A DNA stretch of 21,440 nucleotides from NCBI GenBank assembly GCA_021824385.1, contig JAKAKU010000103.1:1-21440 (forward strand), given 5' to 3'. The first letter of the stretch is position 1, and each line of letters starts with the position of its first letter. This document shows positions 6,422-13,502 of this stretch, in pieces. The position numbers were made by a program, and so were the translations under genes. Source of the stretch: a bacterium. Its GTDB lineage: Bacteria; Patescibacteriota; Microgenomatia; UBA8517. A model generated the notes under the pieces. That model ran no database searches, had not been told where the DNA came from, and worked only from the letters and a program-made list of their open reading frames with translations.

Positions 6422-6925
6422 ATGCAAGAAACTATCGAAAAATTAATAGGACTAAAATGTTTTGTCGCTAATCACATTTATGGGACCATGTTTTATATGG
6501 ATTTTGGATACCCTGTCGTTGAATTTAATGATAAGGGGGAGGACATGAGCGTTAGAGGTGAGTGGGGAGTGAGCGTTCTTGCCGCTTCTTGGGAAATTAA
6601 ATACAAAGACCAAAACCATTCTGTCACCTCAGAAAATATAGCAGTTGAACGAAAAGCGGCTATAAGTGATTTTATAGGACAAACAGTTGAAGATATAAAT
6701 TTTAATTCAGAAACTTCTCGGCTTTCTATCTTTTTCTCACATGAAATAACACTTGAAATATACACAAATTATGCAGAAGCGATGAAAGATAATGAGGCAG
6801 AGTTGTGGTGGATAAAAACACCACATTCAATCGTTAGTTTTACAAAAGGTGGAAAATTTGAAGAGCAAGAGACACCGAAGGGAAGCAACGTGCTCACCGT
6901 TCCACACAAAATCGACATCAACTGA
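6422..6925 (+). CDS. uncharacterised 167-aa protein
   Basis: 167 aa from the ATG at 6422 (MQETIEKLIGLKCF). A GTG at 6365 in the same frame would place the strong hairpin inside the coding region, so I prefer the ATG; no Shine-Dalgarno sequence supports either. The protein has no signal peptide or membrane segment. It reads as an alpha+beta fold with alternating hydrophobic strands (GTMFYMDFGYPVVEF, RLSIFFSHEITLEIYTNY) and a WWIKTP segment near residue 128. That layout is reminiscent of small immunity or DUF-type proteins that measure polar ligands, but I do not assign a family. It sits 62 bases after the zinc-ribbon gene and 36 bases before the sugar transferase gene, all on the plus strand, so it could be co-transcribed with either. 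Confidence 0.65.
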   Translation: MQETIEKLIGLKCFVANHIYGTMFYMDFGYPVVEFNDKGEDMSVRGEWGVSVLAASWEIKYKDQNHSVTSENIAVERKAAISDFIGQTVEDINFNSETSRLSIFFSHEITLEIYTNYAEAMKDNEAELWWIKTPHSIVSFTKGGKFEEQETPKGSNVLTVPHKIDIN

Positions 6926-6944
6926 TAAATTGATATAACTGTAG

Positions 6945-6950
6945 TACAAT
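6945..6950 (+). promoter_or_regulatory. -10 box of the sugar transferase gene
   Basis: TACAAT ends 11 bases before the ATG at 6962, and no Shine-Dalgarno sequence lies between. The predicted leader is about 4-5 nt. No convincing -35. Confidence 0.4.
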
Positions 6951-6961
6951 ATTCCTGCAGT

Positions 6962-7603
6962 ATGATCTTCGATATCTTTAAGAGAACAGTAGACATTGTG
7001 GGTGCCACAGTGCTTTTGATTGTTTTTTCTCCCATTGTGCTCGTTACCGTCATTGCCATTAAGCTCACTTCCCCTGGCCCTATTTTTGCAGATACCCCTG
7101 AACGAGTTGGAATGAATGGCAAACCGTTTTACCCTTATAAATTTCGATCTATGATAGTCAACGCATATCAGCTTCTTCACACCGACCCGAGATTTAAAAA
7201 AGCATATGAAGAGCAACAAAAGTCGGGAAACTATAAAATCAAACACGATCCACGTGTAACACCGGTTGGAAAAATCATTCGCAAGCACTCTATTGATGAA
7301 ATTCCACAACTCCTCAATGTACTAAAAGGTGAAATGAGTATTGTTGGTCCTCGCCCCTATTATGAAGAAGAACTCAAAAAACAAATGACGATTTATCCTG
7401 ATAAAAAACCGCTTTTGAAAGACTTACTCAGTGTGCGCCCTGGGATTACTGGTTTTTGGCAGGTATCGGGCCGAAGCAGTGTGACCTTTGATAAACGAAT
7501 TGAAATGGATGTGTATTATGCCCGGAAAAAATCTATTTGGCTGGATATTATGATTCTTCTTAAAACCCCATGGGCCATGATCTCGGGGGAAAATACAGTA
7601 TAA
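6962..7603 (+). CDS. polyprenyl-phosphate sugar-phosphate transferase (bacterial sugar transferase family)
   Basis: 213 aa. Transfers a sugar-1-phosphate from a nucleotide sugar to undecaprenyl phosphate, the priming step of surface polysaccharide or glycan assembly at the inner membrane. Family features: an N-terminal hydrophobic re-entrant helix (about 10-34) ending in LTSPGPIFA, the FRSM motif (61-64), the catalytic Asp-Glu pair in HSIDEIPQ (Asp112-Glu113), the GEMSIVGPRP motif (123-132), RPGITGFWQVSGR (159-171) and the C-terminal DVYYARKKSIWLDIMIL segment. The length matches the small monophosphoglycosyltransferase core (PglC/WbaP C-terminal type) without the extra N-terminal transmembrane domain of WbaP. 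The sugar specificity cannot be read from the sequence. No other glycan genes are nearby. Its stop codon overlaps the -10 box of the next gene. Confidence 0.93.
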   Translation: MIFDIFKRTVDIVGATVLLIVFSPIVLVTVIAIKLTSPGPIFADTPERVGMNGKPFYPYKFRSMIVNAYQLLHTDPRFKKAYEEQQKSGNYKIKHDPRVTPVGKIIRKHSIDEIPQLLNVLKGEMSIVGPRPYYEEELKKQMTIYPDKKPLLKDLLSVRPGITGFWQVSGRSSVTFDKRIEMDVYYARKKSIWLDIMILLKTPWAMISGENTV

Positions 7604-7604
7604 T
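7599..7604 (+). promoter_or_regulatory. -10 box overlapping the upstream stop codon
   Basis: A perfect TATAAT spans 7599-7604, containing the TAA stop (7601-7603) of the sugar transferase. Six bases follow before the ATG at 7611, and there is no Shine-Dalgarno sequence. This predicts a leaderless mRNA for the methyltransferase. Confidence 0.55.
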
Positions 7605-7610
7605 TCGTGC

Positions 7611-8240
7611 ATGAGTGTACGCGAACGAATTCGAAAAATAAAACACCTTCAAAATAAATATTTTATTTGTGTCCTAGAAAACCCGAAAGACGCAAAAAAC
7701 ATTGGCTCCGCGATACGTAATATTTCAGCCTTTGGTGTCCAAAAATTATATGTCGTAGGCGGAGCTGACATGGTGAAGGATTTTGAAACTTCTAGAAAAA
7801 GTAAACATCTATCAGGACTCAGTGTTGGGGCTAATAAATGGGTATTTGTAAAAAACTTTGCTACAACTGCTGAATGTATTGCTCATCTTAGGAAAAACCT
7901 TTACACCATTGCGGTAACCTCTTCTCACACGAAAGGTAAAAACAATATAGACCTTTATGAAGGAACATTTACTCAAAAGCGACTGGCTGTGTGGTTTGGA
8001 AATGAAGCACGGGGCATTTCTGACGAGGCTGTAAAAGCATCAGACATCTGTATTCAAATTCCCATGGGAGGCATTGTGGAAAGCTTGAATCTCGGAACAA
8101 GCACAGGAATTATTTTGAGTTTTATTGGATATCAGCGACTCAAATTTATTTTTGAAAACAACAAAGCAAAGTTTAAACCCCAAGGAATTGCGAAACTTAA
8201 AATGCGCTCCTGGAAAGACTTTTTTAGTTTGAGAGAATAA
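7611..8240 (+). CDS. SpoU/TrmH-family RNA 2'-O-methyltransferase
   Basis: 209 aa. SAM-dependent methylation of a ribose 2'-OH in tRNA or rRNA, in the cytoplasm. The three SPOUT knot motifs are present: motif 1 ENPKDAKNIGSAIRNISAFG (23-42) with the conserved Asn and Arg36, motif 2 LAVWFGNEARGIS (125-137), and motif 3 IQIPMGGIVESLNLGTSTGI (148-167). There is no N-terminal RNA-binding (L30e-like) domain of the kind seen in RlmB, so it resembles TrmH more in layout, with a short C-terminal helical tail (about 175-209). The target nucleotide cannot be decided from the sequence. It converges on metG with a 36-base gap. The start has no Shine-Dalgarno sequence and appears leaderless. Confidence 0.92.
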   Translation: MSVRERIRKIKHLQNKYFICVLENPKDAKNIGSAIRNISAFGVQKLYVVGGADMVKDFETSRKSKHLSGLSVGANKWVFVKNFATTAECIAHLRKNLYTIAVTSSHTKGKNNIDLYEGTFTQKRLAVWFGNEARGISDEAVKASDICIQIPMGGIVESLNLGTSTGIILSFIGYQRLKFIFENNKAKFKPQGIAKLKMRSWKDFFSLRE

Positions 8241-8257
8241 ATTACTAATCTCTCAAA
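8228..8257. terminator. possible hairpin between converging genes
   Basis: TTTGAGAG (8228-8235) can pair with CTCTCAAA (8250-8257) around a 14-base loop, spanning the methyltransferase stop. The T-run after it is poor on the plus strand. On the minus strand a run of six T follows a few bases later. A weak bidirectional terminator is possible. Confidence 0.35.
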
Positions 8258-8276
8258 TCGTTAATTTCGTCCATGA

Positions 8277-9920
8277 TTATTTTTCTTCTTCAAACTTTTG
8301 GAAGAGTGCTTTGGGGTCGGTGTTTTTGATTTGAGTTAATATATCTTTCAAATGATCTGCTAATTTTCCACTGTTTGTCCATAGATCGTGACTCGTGAGC
8401 CCGTTCATTTCATAATATTTCTCTGTAGCATTTGGCGTGATGGGCTCAAGTAAGCTTGATATCACATAGGTGAGAGCAACCAATGAGGGAGCATCTTTTT
8501 TAAATGCTGCTTCGTTTTCTTTTTTAGTGGTCCAGGGTTTTTTGGTGTCAAACAATCCGTTGGCAAATTTGGCAAGTTCTTCAATTTCTTGATAGTAGTT
8601 TTTGAATTCGCTTTTAGTTAAAAATTTGATTGATTTTGAGAGTGCTTCCTCACACTTTGTAACAACTTCTGCTTCAATGTCGCCTTCCAGTTCAACACCT
8701 TTATATAAACTTAAGGTGCGATGAATATAGTTTCCCAAGTGGCCGACCAAAAGGTCATTATTCTTTTTGAAAAAGTCACTCCATACAAAGTTGGCGTCTG
8801 AATTTTCTGGCAAGATTGTGGTTAAGTAAAACCTCAAAGCATCTGAGCCAAATTTTTCAATAAACTCTGCAGTGTCTACAACCACTCCCCGACTTTTTGA
8901 AAACTTTGCACCATCAAGATTTAAATATTGGTTGATGGCGGGATAATTTGGCAGATTCAAAGTGTCATCAAAAGTCATAAGTTCCCCCGGCCAAAAAATA
9001 GTGTGGAAAACTAAGTTGTCTTTGCCCATGAAGTAATAATGTTTAGCGCTTTTGTTTTTCCAAAATTCGTTTATGTCTTTATGGTGAATATCTCCCCACT
9101 CAACTGAAGCCGAATAATAGCCAATAACCGCGTCAAACCACACATAGATACGTTTGTTTTCAGCGCCCTTCAAGTCTTTTGCAATCTCTGCAGGAATTTC
9201 TACGCCCCAATCAAGATCGCGAGTAACTGCTCGTGCTGATAAACCTCGTTCGAGCCATTTATCGGTTTCACTTTTAACCCACTCACGCCACGCTGGACTC
9301 TCGGAATCGACATATGATTTTATTTTTTCTTGTAGTTCTTTCCATTTAATAAATAAATGATCGGTGTCTTTAAGTGCCACTGGTTTTTTATCGATTTTAC
9401 TTACAGGATCAATGAGGTTTTGATTGAGCAAACTCCCACAGTTGTCGCACTGGTCACTTCTTGATTCTTTGTATCCACACACGGGGCATGTGCCCTCTAC
9501 ATAGCGATCGGGCAAAAACTTCTGCTGACTTTCTGAGTAGTATTGTGGCTCAGTCTTTATTTCCAAAAGGTTTTGTTTGTGGAACGCCAATAAAAATTCT
9601 TGTGTAATTTTTCGATGATTGTCTGTTGCGGTTTTTGTGTAAATATCAAAACTGAGGCCTAAAGCCTTAAAAAGCTCAACATTACGGGCATGATACGTTT
9701 CTACAATTTCAGCAGGAGTAACTCCCTTTTTGTCGGCTTCAACAGTAATCGGTGTGCCAAAGCAATCCGATCCTGAAGCCATGAGAACCGGATGGCCAAG
9801 AAGCCTGAAAAATCGCGCAGTCATATCGGCCGGAAGTAAATATCCAGCAACGTGCCCCACATGGAGATTGCCGTTTACATATGGCCATGCAACACCAACG
9901 AAAATAGGTTCATTATTCAT
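8277..9920 (-). CDS. metG: methionyl-tRNA synthetase
   Basis: 547 aa. Charges tRNA-Met with methionine (class I synthetase, cytoplasm). Signatures: the HIGH motif as HVGH (20-23) in the PYVNGNLHVGH context, and GSDCFGTPI (50-58) in the active site. The connective zinc knuckle is CPVC...CDNC (Cys145, 148, 158, 161), with a single knuckle instead of two. The KMSKS motif appears as KFSKS (339-343). The anticodon-binding helical domain follows, with the conserved KKPW (in DTKKPWTTKK) in the last third. It lacks the C-terminal EMAP/tRNA-binding dimerisation domain found in E. coli MetG. The ATG at 9920 follows an extended -10 (TGATACAAT) by six bases and has no Shine-Dalgarno sequence. Divergent from the EamA gene. 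Confidence 0.96.
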   Translation of the reverse strand: MNNEPIFVGVAWPYVNGNLHVGHVAGYLLPADMTARFFRLLGHPVLMASGSDCFGTPITVEADKKGVTPAEIVETYHARNVELFKALGLSFDIYTKTATDNHRKITQEFLLAFHKQNLLEIKTEPQYYSESQQKFLPDRYVEGTCPVCGYKESRSDQCDNCGSLLNQNLIDPVSKIDKKPVALKDTDHLFIKWKELQEKIKSYVDSESPAWREWVKSETDKWLERGLSARAVTRDLDWGVEIPAEIAKDLKGAENKRIYVWFDAVIGYYSASVEWGDIHHKDINEFWKNKSAKHYYFMGKDNLVFHTIFWPGELMTFDDTLNLPNYPAINQYLNLDGAKFSKSRGVVVDTAEFIEKFGSDALRFYLTTILPENSDANFVWSDFFKKNNDLLVGHLGNYIHRTLSLYKGVELEGDIEAEVVTKCEEALSKSIKFLTKSEFKNYYQEIEELAKFANGLFDTKKPWTTKKENEAAFKKDAPSLVALTYVISSLLEPITPNATEKYYEMNGLTSHDLWTNSGKLADHLKDILTQIKNTDPKALFQKFEEEK

Positions 9921-9926
9921 GCCAGT

Positions 9927-9936
9927 ATTGTATCAT
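9927..9936. promoter_or_regulatory. overlapping back-to-back -10 boxes of metG and the EamA gene
   Basis: On the minus strand TGATACAAT (9935-9927) is an extended -10 ending six bases before the metG ATG. On the plus strand TATCAT (9931-9936) ends seven bases before the ATG at 9944. The two boxes overlap, so polymerase can probably occupy only one at a time. Confidence 0.45.
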
Positions 9937-9943
9937 GAGATAT

Positions 9944-10363
9944 ATGTACATTTTATTTGGCCTTTTGTCTGCACTCTTTGCTTCACTCGTGACAATTTTT
10001 GGCAAAATGGGCCTCAAGCGCGTTGACCCTGTTTTTGCGACATCAATCAGAGCCGTTATTATGGCTCTCTTTTTTGTGATTGCCGTTTTTGTTCTTCAAA
10101 AGGTGCCAAAAAATGGGTTTTCAAGCCTTTCTACAACTGATTGGCTTCTAGTTATTGGTGCCGGTATTTGTGGAGCACTTTCGTGGGCTTTTTATTTTCA
10201 GGCGCTCAAAATGGGCCCAGCGACACGCGTTGCAGGGCTCGATCGCCTAAGCCTGGTGTTTATTGCCATATTCTCAGCAATTGTACTCGGAGAACATTTT
10301 TCAGTAAAAAGTGTGGTTGGCGTTCTTCTTATGGTTGGAGGCGTCTATATGCTCACCCTCTAA
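9944..10363 (+). CDS. half-size EamA/DMT-family transporter
   Basis: 139 aa from the ATG at 9944. I prefer it to the ATG at 9935 because MYILFGLLSALFASL matches the usual start of single EamA proteins and a -10 box (TATCAT) ends seven bases upstream. Five hydrophobic segments are visible: about 2-18, 32-50, 65-82, 90-110 (weaker) and 117-139. It is one EamA unit; full-length DMT permeases have two. Half-size members are expected to act as dimers in the inner membrane. The motif after the first helix, IFGKMGLKRVDP, and the late GEHFSVKSVVGVLLMVGGVY segment are typical of the family. The substrate is unknown. hisS starts 19 bases after the stop. Confidence 0.85.
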   Translation: MYILFGLLSALFASLVTIFGKMGLKRVDPVFATSIRAVIMALFFVIAVFVLQKVPKNGFSSLSTTDWLLVIGAGICGALSWAFYFQALKMGPATRVAGLDRLSLVFIAIFSAIVLGEHFSVKSVVGVLLMVGGVYMLTL

Positions 10364-10370
10364 TTTAGGC

Positions 10371-10376
10371 TATACT
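10371..10376 (+). promoter_or_regulatory. -10 box of hisS
   Basis: TATACT ends six bases before the ATG at 10383, with no Shine-Dalgarno sequence in between. This predicts a leaderless hisS mRNA and excludes the upstream in-frame GTG/ATG extensions. Confidence 0.5.
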
Positions 10377-10382
10377 AATGGT

Positions 10383-11612
10383 ATGGCAACCCTCAAAGGA
10401 TTTCGAGACTTTTCCCAAAACCAAATGGCTCTGCGAAAAGCAGTACTCACACAAATTGTTTCGGTGTTTGAAAAATATGGTTTTACGGAATTGCAAACCC
10501 CTGCACTTGAATATCAAGAAGTGCTTCTCGGAAAGTATGGCCCTGAAGCTGAAAAGCTTATGTATCTCTTTAATGACCCCGGAGAGCGTGCAGTCGGGCT
10601 TAAATATGACCTAACTGTGCCACTTGCCCGCTATGTGTCGGATAATCGAGATCTTCCACTTCCTTTTAAGCGCTATCAAATTCAACCGGTGTATAGGGCT
10701 GAAAATACCCAAAAGGGACGCTACCGAGAATTTTTTCAATGTGACGTTGATACAGTTGGCGTAAAAACTCCGGCGTCGGATGCCGAAATACTTGCGGTTA
10801 TTTCAGATTCGTTAAGTGCTTTAAAGTTCCCTGACTACACCATTCAAGTAAACTCACGTCCAGTACTTTTTGAAATTATGGAGCGAGCGAATGTAGAAAA
10901 AGACAAATGGCTTTCGGCGATTCAATCCATTGATAAACTCGACAAAAAATCAACGGACGAAGTGCAGGGAGAACTAAATGAAAAAGGTTTTTCACAAACA
11001 CAGATTGTTGAAATATTTGCGTCACTCAAAACTGCCAAACCCGATAACTACTTAATACAAGTACTCAACATGGCAGAAAAATTGGGGGCAAAAAACATTC
11101 AATTTAACCCAGCAATTTCCAGGGGCCTCGATTATTATGATGGACCAATTTTTGAAACCATTGTGCATGAACCAAAAATTGGATCGGTGACTGGTGGCGG
11201 CCGATATGACGGACTTTTGAAAGCACTGGGCGGACCTGATCTTCCAGCCGTTGGAACAACAATTGGACTTGAGCGAATAATTGATGTGATAGAAGAACTT
11301 GGACTTTGGAATGACATGAAACTCCAGCGAACAACCGCACTGGTAACTGTTTTTGGAGATGAATTTATGGATCAATCAATTGAAGTTACAAAACTTCTTC
11401 GTGAACATGGCACCAATGCAGAACTCTATGTAGATGGGAATGCAAAAATTGAAAAACAATTAAAATATGCCGACAAGAAAAATATTCCGTTTGTAATAAT
11501 TGTTGGCGCAGATGAAATTGCTCAAAAAGTAATACGAGTAAAAAATATGGTTGAGCGAAGCGAACAAATTGTGTCTCACGAAGATTTAGCCCACGGCCAC
11601 CTGCCTTTCTAA
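10383..11612 (+). CDS. hisS: histidyl-tRNA synthetase
   Basis: 409 aa from the ATG at 10383. The frame is open upstream to 10311, but those codons overlap the EamA gene and the -10 box, and MATLKGFRDF is the normal HisRS N-terminus. Class II synthetase that charges tRNA-His. Visible motifs: the motif 1 region around FTELQTPALE (34-43), motif 2 VYRAENTQKGRYREFFQCDVD-type sequence (103-123, with the usual Arg-Glu residues), the histidine-specific HisA motif RGLDYYDGPIFE (247-258), GGGRYDGL (271-278), and motif 3 GTTIGLERI (291-299). A C-terminal anticodon-binding alpha/beta domain follows (about 325-409). The length fits the family. The active-site motifs distinguish it from the HisZ paralogue, which usually lacks them. 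Confidence 0.96.
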   Translation: MATLKGFRDFSQNQMALRKAVLTQIVSVFEKYGFTELQTPALEYQEVLLGKYGPEAEKLMYLFNDPGERAVGLKYDLTVPLARYVSDNRDLPLPFKRYQIQPVYRAENTQKGRYREFFQCDVDTVGVKTPASDAEILAVISDSLSALKFPDYTIQVNSRPVLFEIMERANVEKDKWLSAIQSIDKLDKKSTDEVQGELNEKGFSQTQIVEIFASLKTAKPDNYLIQVLNMAEKLGAKNIQFNPAISRGLDYYDGPIFETIVHEPKIGSVTGGGRYDGLLKALGGPDLPAVGTTIGLERIIDVIEELGLWNDMKLQRTTALVTVFGDEFMDQSIEVTKLLREHGTNAELYVDGNAKIEKQLKYADKKNIPFVIIVGADEIAQKVIRVKNMVERSEQIVSHEDLAHGHLPF

Positions 11613-11641
11613 CCTCATTTTATTTTGTAACGAACTCATAG

Positions 11642-11647
11642 TATACT
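11642..11647 (+). promoter_or_regulatory. possible -10 box of the TIM-barrel gene
   Basis: TATACT lies 47 bases upstream of the TTG start, leaving room for a normal leader that carries the AGGAGG site. No clear -35 is seen at a 17-bp spacing. Confidence 0.35.
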
Positions 11648-11694
11648 TGTGCAGAAATCTTCTCAGGTAGTGTTTGTTTAACGAGGAGGCAATT

Positions 11695-12621
11695 TTGGTA
11701 AGTTTATTGGTACAGTGCCCGCTTACATCGAGAACGCCGTGGGGACTGTTTATGACTACCCACGAGCAAGTGGAAATGGCAAAACGAATGAATGCGGATG
11801 GAATTGATTGGTGGCCATATCGGATACCACTTACTGAGCTGATGCTCGGGACAATTCTTACGGATGACCTTCCCCATATTCGATCCTGCCATATGAGTTT
11901 TCGAGGGGAAACCGTAACATCGACTCTTGGCGCATTACTCAAGTTACATATAAGAGAAGCTGCGTTCGGGGCCGCAATTATGGGTTTGATGCCCTACTAT
12001 TACCGAAGTTTTAGTACGCTCGTGAAGCTCAATAGCCTCATGAAGCACCCGATTCCTTCGGTTATATACCCTCACCGCTGGTGGGAAGGGCACACGGTTT
12101 ACCCGAACTTTAACAAACTGGCGGAGCCGCTGGTACAACCGTCAAACGAGATGGTTGAGCACTGGGGCGTGAACACTTTGGAAAACTTTGTATCGTATGC
12201 GAATATATATGGAGTGAAGTTTTGTCTGGACTTGTTCCATATGAATTTCATAAAAAAACCAGACGGTATTAATGCACTTGCCGGTTGGGAAGAAATGTTG
12301 GGCGCACTCATGCCACACACCAAGCTCATTCATCTAGGCGCAGGGAGGCCTGACTTTCTGAAAGAGCAAAACGATGCGGGAATTGATAGTATGATGTGGC
12401 TTAAGGACTTAATTCAGCCATATCCACGAAGCAGAATTTGGGACATGCTGTGGTGGATAAAGTCTCATGGCTATGGGCATATTCCCATTGTTCTCGAGAT
12501 CCCCTCGAGCGGAATTTACGAAATGAGCCCTTCTAAGGCTCAATCGAGATTTCTCTCAAAAGCCGAATATGAGCAAATCATGAGGAAGATCATTCAGAAC
12601 ATTCGGCAGTTTATGTCTTAG
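11695..12621 (+). CDS. xylose-isomerase-like TIM-barrel protein
   Basis: 308 aa from a TTG at 11695, chosen because AGGAGG (11684-11689) lies five bases upstream. The longer frame from 11674 would put the Shine-Dalgarno sequence inside the gene. The pattern suggests the AP-endonuclease-2/xylose-isomerase-like barrel: early strand ending ADGIDWW (34-40), HMSFRGE (66-72), strand with Asp-x-x-His in FCLDLFHM (176-183), IHLGAGRPD (212-220) and a late strand VLEIPSSG (266-273). The Asp, His and Glu at strand ends are the usual metal ligands of this superfamily. A sugar or polyol isomerase/epimerase or other metal-dependent role is inferred; the substrate is unknown. It has an unusually high Trp, Met and His content for the family. 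It is followed by a strong terminator, and transcription appears to be its own. Confidence 0.65.
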   Translation: MVSLLVQCPLTSRTPWGLFMTTHEQVEMAKRMNADGIDWWPYRIPLTELMLGTILTDDLPHIRSCHMSFRGETVTSTLGALLKLHIREAAFGAAIMGLMPYYYRSFSTLVKLNSLMKHPIPSVIYPHRWWEGHTVYPNFNKLAEPLVQPSNEMVEHWGVNTLENFVSYANIYGVKFCLDLFHMNFIKKPDGINALAGWEEMLGALMPHTKLIHLGAGRPDFLKEQNDAGIDSMMWLKDLIQPYPRSRIWDMLWWIKSHGYGHIPIVLEIPSSGIYEMSPSKAQSRFLSKAEYEQIMRKIIQNIRQFMS

Positions 12622-12636
12622 TCTGCAACTGATAGC

Positions 12637-12667
12637 AAGGGCGACACTCTGTCGCCCTTTATTTGTT
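12637..12667 (+). terminator. rho-independent terminator of the TIM-barrel gene
   Basis: AAGGGCGACA (12637-12646), a ctc loop, and TGTCGCCCTT (12650-12659) form a perfect ten-base stem followed by a T-rich run. It lies 16 bases past the stop. Confidence 0.9.
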
Positions 12668-12698
12668 TCAAAATATTAAAAAATCACCGAAAAACAAA

Positions 12699-12727
12699 TT
12701 GACTTAATTATAGGTGAGTGTTAGTAT
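12699..12727 (+). promoter_or_regulatory. sigma70-type promoter of the 95-aa gene
   Basis: -35 TTGACT (12699-12704), a 17-bp spacer, and -10 TAGTAT (12722-12727). The expected start site is near 12734, within the perfect palindrome that follows. Confidence 0.75.
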
Positions 12728-12731
12728 TGGC

Positions 12732-12751
12732 CTGATGGAATATTCCATCAG
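12732..12751. promoter_or_regulatory. perfect 20-bp palindrome at the transcription start, candidate operator
   Basis: CTGATGGAATATTCCATCAG is its own reverse complement over all 20 bases, with no spacer. It begins four bases after the -10 box, where a repressor dimer would block initiation. In RNA it could also form a hairpin only with an opened centre. No second copy was noticed in the window. Confidence 0.6.
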
Positions 12752-12778
12752 CACATTTTAGGGTTCTGGAGGTATCTT

Positions 12779-13066
12779 ATGACAGACCCAAAAGATAAAG
12801 ATGGTGAAAAAGAGTCTGGATCTGGTTGGGATTGGTTGTTTGGTGGGCCACCTGATAATATGAAGGAAGGCCAAGTGATGGAGCGTTCGGGATCGATTGG
12901 TGGCGGTATTCAGCAGGAATATACAAGCGTACCGACCAATGACGGCGATACCATGACGGTTGGTAAAACGTCTGAAAAATACGGAGACGATTACCACGAA
13001 AAAGGCCATGTCACTCAACACGGCAAAGACAGCGATTGGAACAACCATTACGATTCGAAAAAATAA
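12779..13066 (+). CDS. small hydrophilic protein of unknown function
   Basis: 95 aa. The ATG at 12779 is preceded by GGAGG with a 6-nt spacing. The protein is very polar and charged, rich in Asp, Gly, Lys and Ser, with His/Tyr/Lys repeats toward the end (KYGDDYHEKGHVTQHGKDSDWNNHY is part of that stretch, shown here by its pattern only in part). It has no cysteine, signal peptide or membrane segment and is probably largely disordered. One Trp-rich patch, SGWDWLFGGPP (about 15-25), may be a binding motif. No family is recognised. It is a single-gene unit with its own near-consensus promoter, a perfect palindrome at the start site and a strong terminator, so it may be a regulated stress-type protein. 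That role is inference only. It resembles the 81-aa gene at 3928 in size and style but not in sequence. Confidence 0.7.
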   Translation: MTDPKDKDGEKESGSGWDWLFGGPPDNMKEGQVMERSGSIGGGIQQEYTSVPTNDGDTMTVGKTSEKYGDDYHEKGHVTQHGKDSDWNNHYDSKK

Positions 13067-13087
13067 CACCATCTAGTGCTTTTATGA

Positions 13088-13119
13088 GGGGCGTTCTATT
13101 TTGAACGCCCCAACTTTTC
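13088..13119 (+). terminator. rho-independent terminator of the 95-aa gene
   Basis: GGGGCGTTC (13088-13096), loop tatttt, and GAACGCCCC (13103-13111) form a perfect nine-base stem followed by aacttttct. It lies 21 bases past the stop. Confidence 0.85.
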
Positions 13120-13122
13120 TCA

Positions 13123-13482
13123 ATGGCAAAACTTACTAATTATATTACTAATGCACTCCGTGTTAGCCCTGGGAAGAACAACAATACCTCTACACCACTG
13201 AGGAGAATGACCCTTCTGCTTTTATATGACTATTTTGTAAAAAAAGATCTTTCTTATGAGGACTTCGTAAATCTTGGTGTCAATTTTTTTAAACTTCAAT
13301 ATTTTACAAGAAACTTAATACAGGATGATCCTGAATTATTTTCGATAGGTGATTCACTGTTGGATTTAAAAAACCAGAAAAATACCAATATTGCTAAGGA
13401 GAGAATTGAGAACTACTTATTTAAAAATAAGGAAGAAACTGAAAAGTATATTGATGTACTTTTGAAGTACAAAGAAGATTAA
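13123..13482 (+). CDS. uncharacterised 119-aa helical protein
   Basis: 119 aa. The ATG at 13123 begins only 11 bases after the stem of the preceding terminator, leaving no Shine-Dalgarno sequence; a TATTTT in the terminator loop is the nearest -10-like sequence. The protein is rich in Lys, Asn, Leu and Glu with a predicted mostly helical fold. It has a hydrophobic stretch RRMTLLLLYDYFVKKDLSYE (about 28-47, soluble rather than membrane-spanning) and a charged C-terminal helix ending in YKED. No signal peptide and no cysteine. The AT-rich codon use is like that of its neighbours. No family is recognised. It may be expressed by read-through. It converges with pyrD, with 20 bases between stops. 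Confidence 0.65.
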   Translation: MAKLTNYITNALRVSPGKNNNTSTPLRRMTLLLLYDYFVKKDLSYEDFVNLGVNFFKLQYFTRNLIQDDPELFSIGDSLLDLKNQKNTNIAKERIENYLFKNKEETEKYIDVLLKYKED

Positions 13483-13502
13483 GATGCTTCACATTGAAGC
13501 GG

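Noticed and set aside
10311..10382. 24-codon N-terminal extension of hisS
   Set aside because: It overlaps the EamA gene and the hisS -10 box, and the normal HisRS N-terminus starts at 10383.
13486..13500. hairpin GCTTC/GAAGC between the converging 119-aa gene and pyrD
   Set aside because: Only five base pairs and a poor T-run; it may be chance, so it is not called a terminator.
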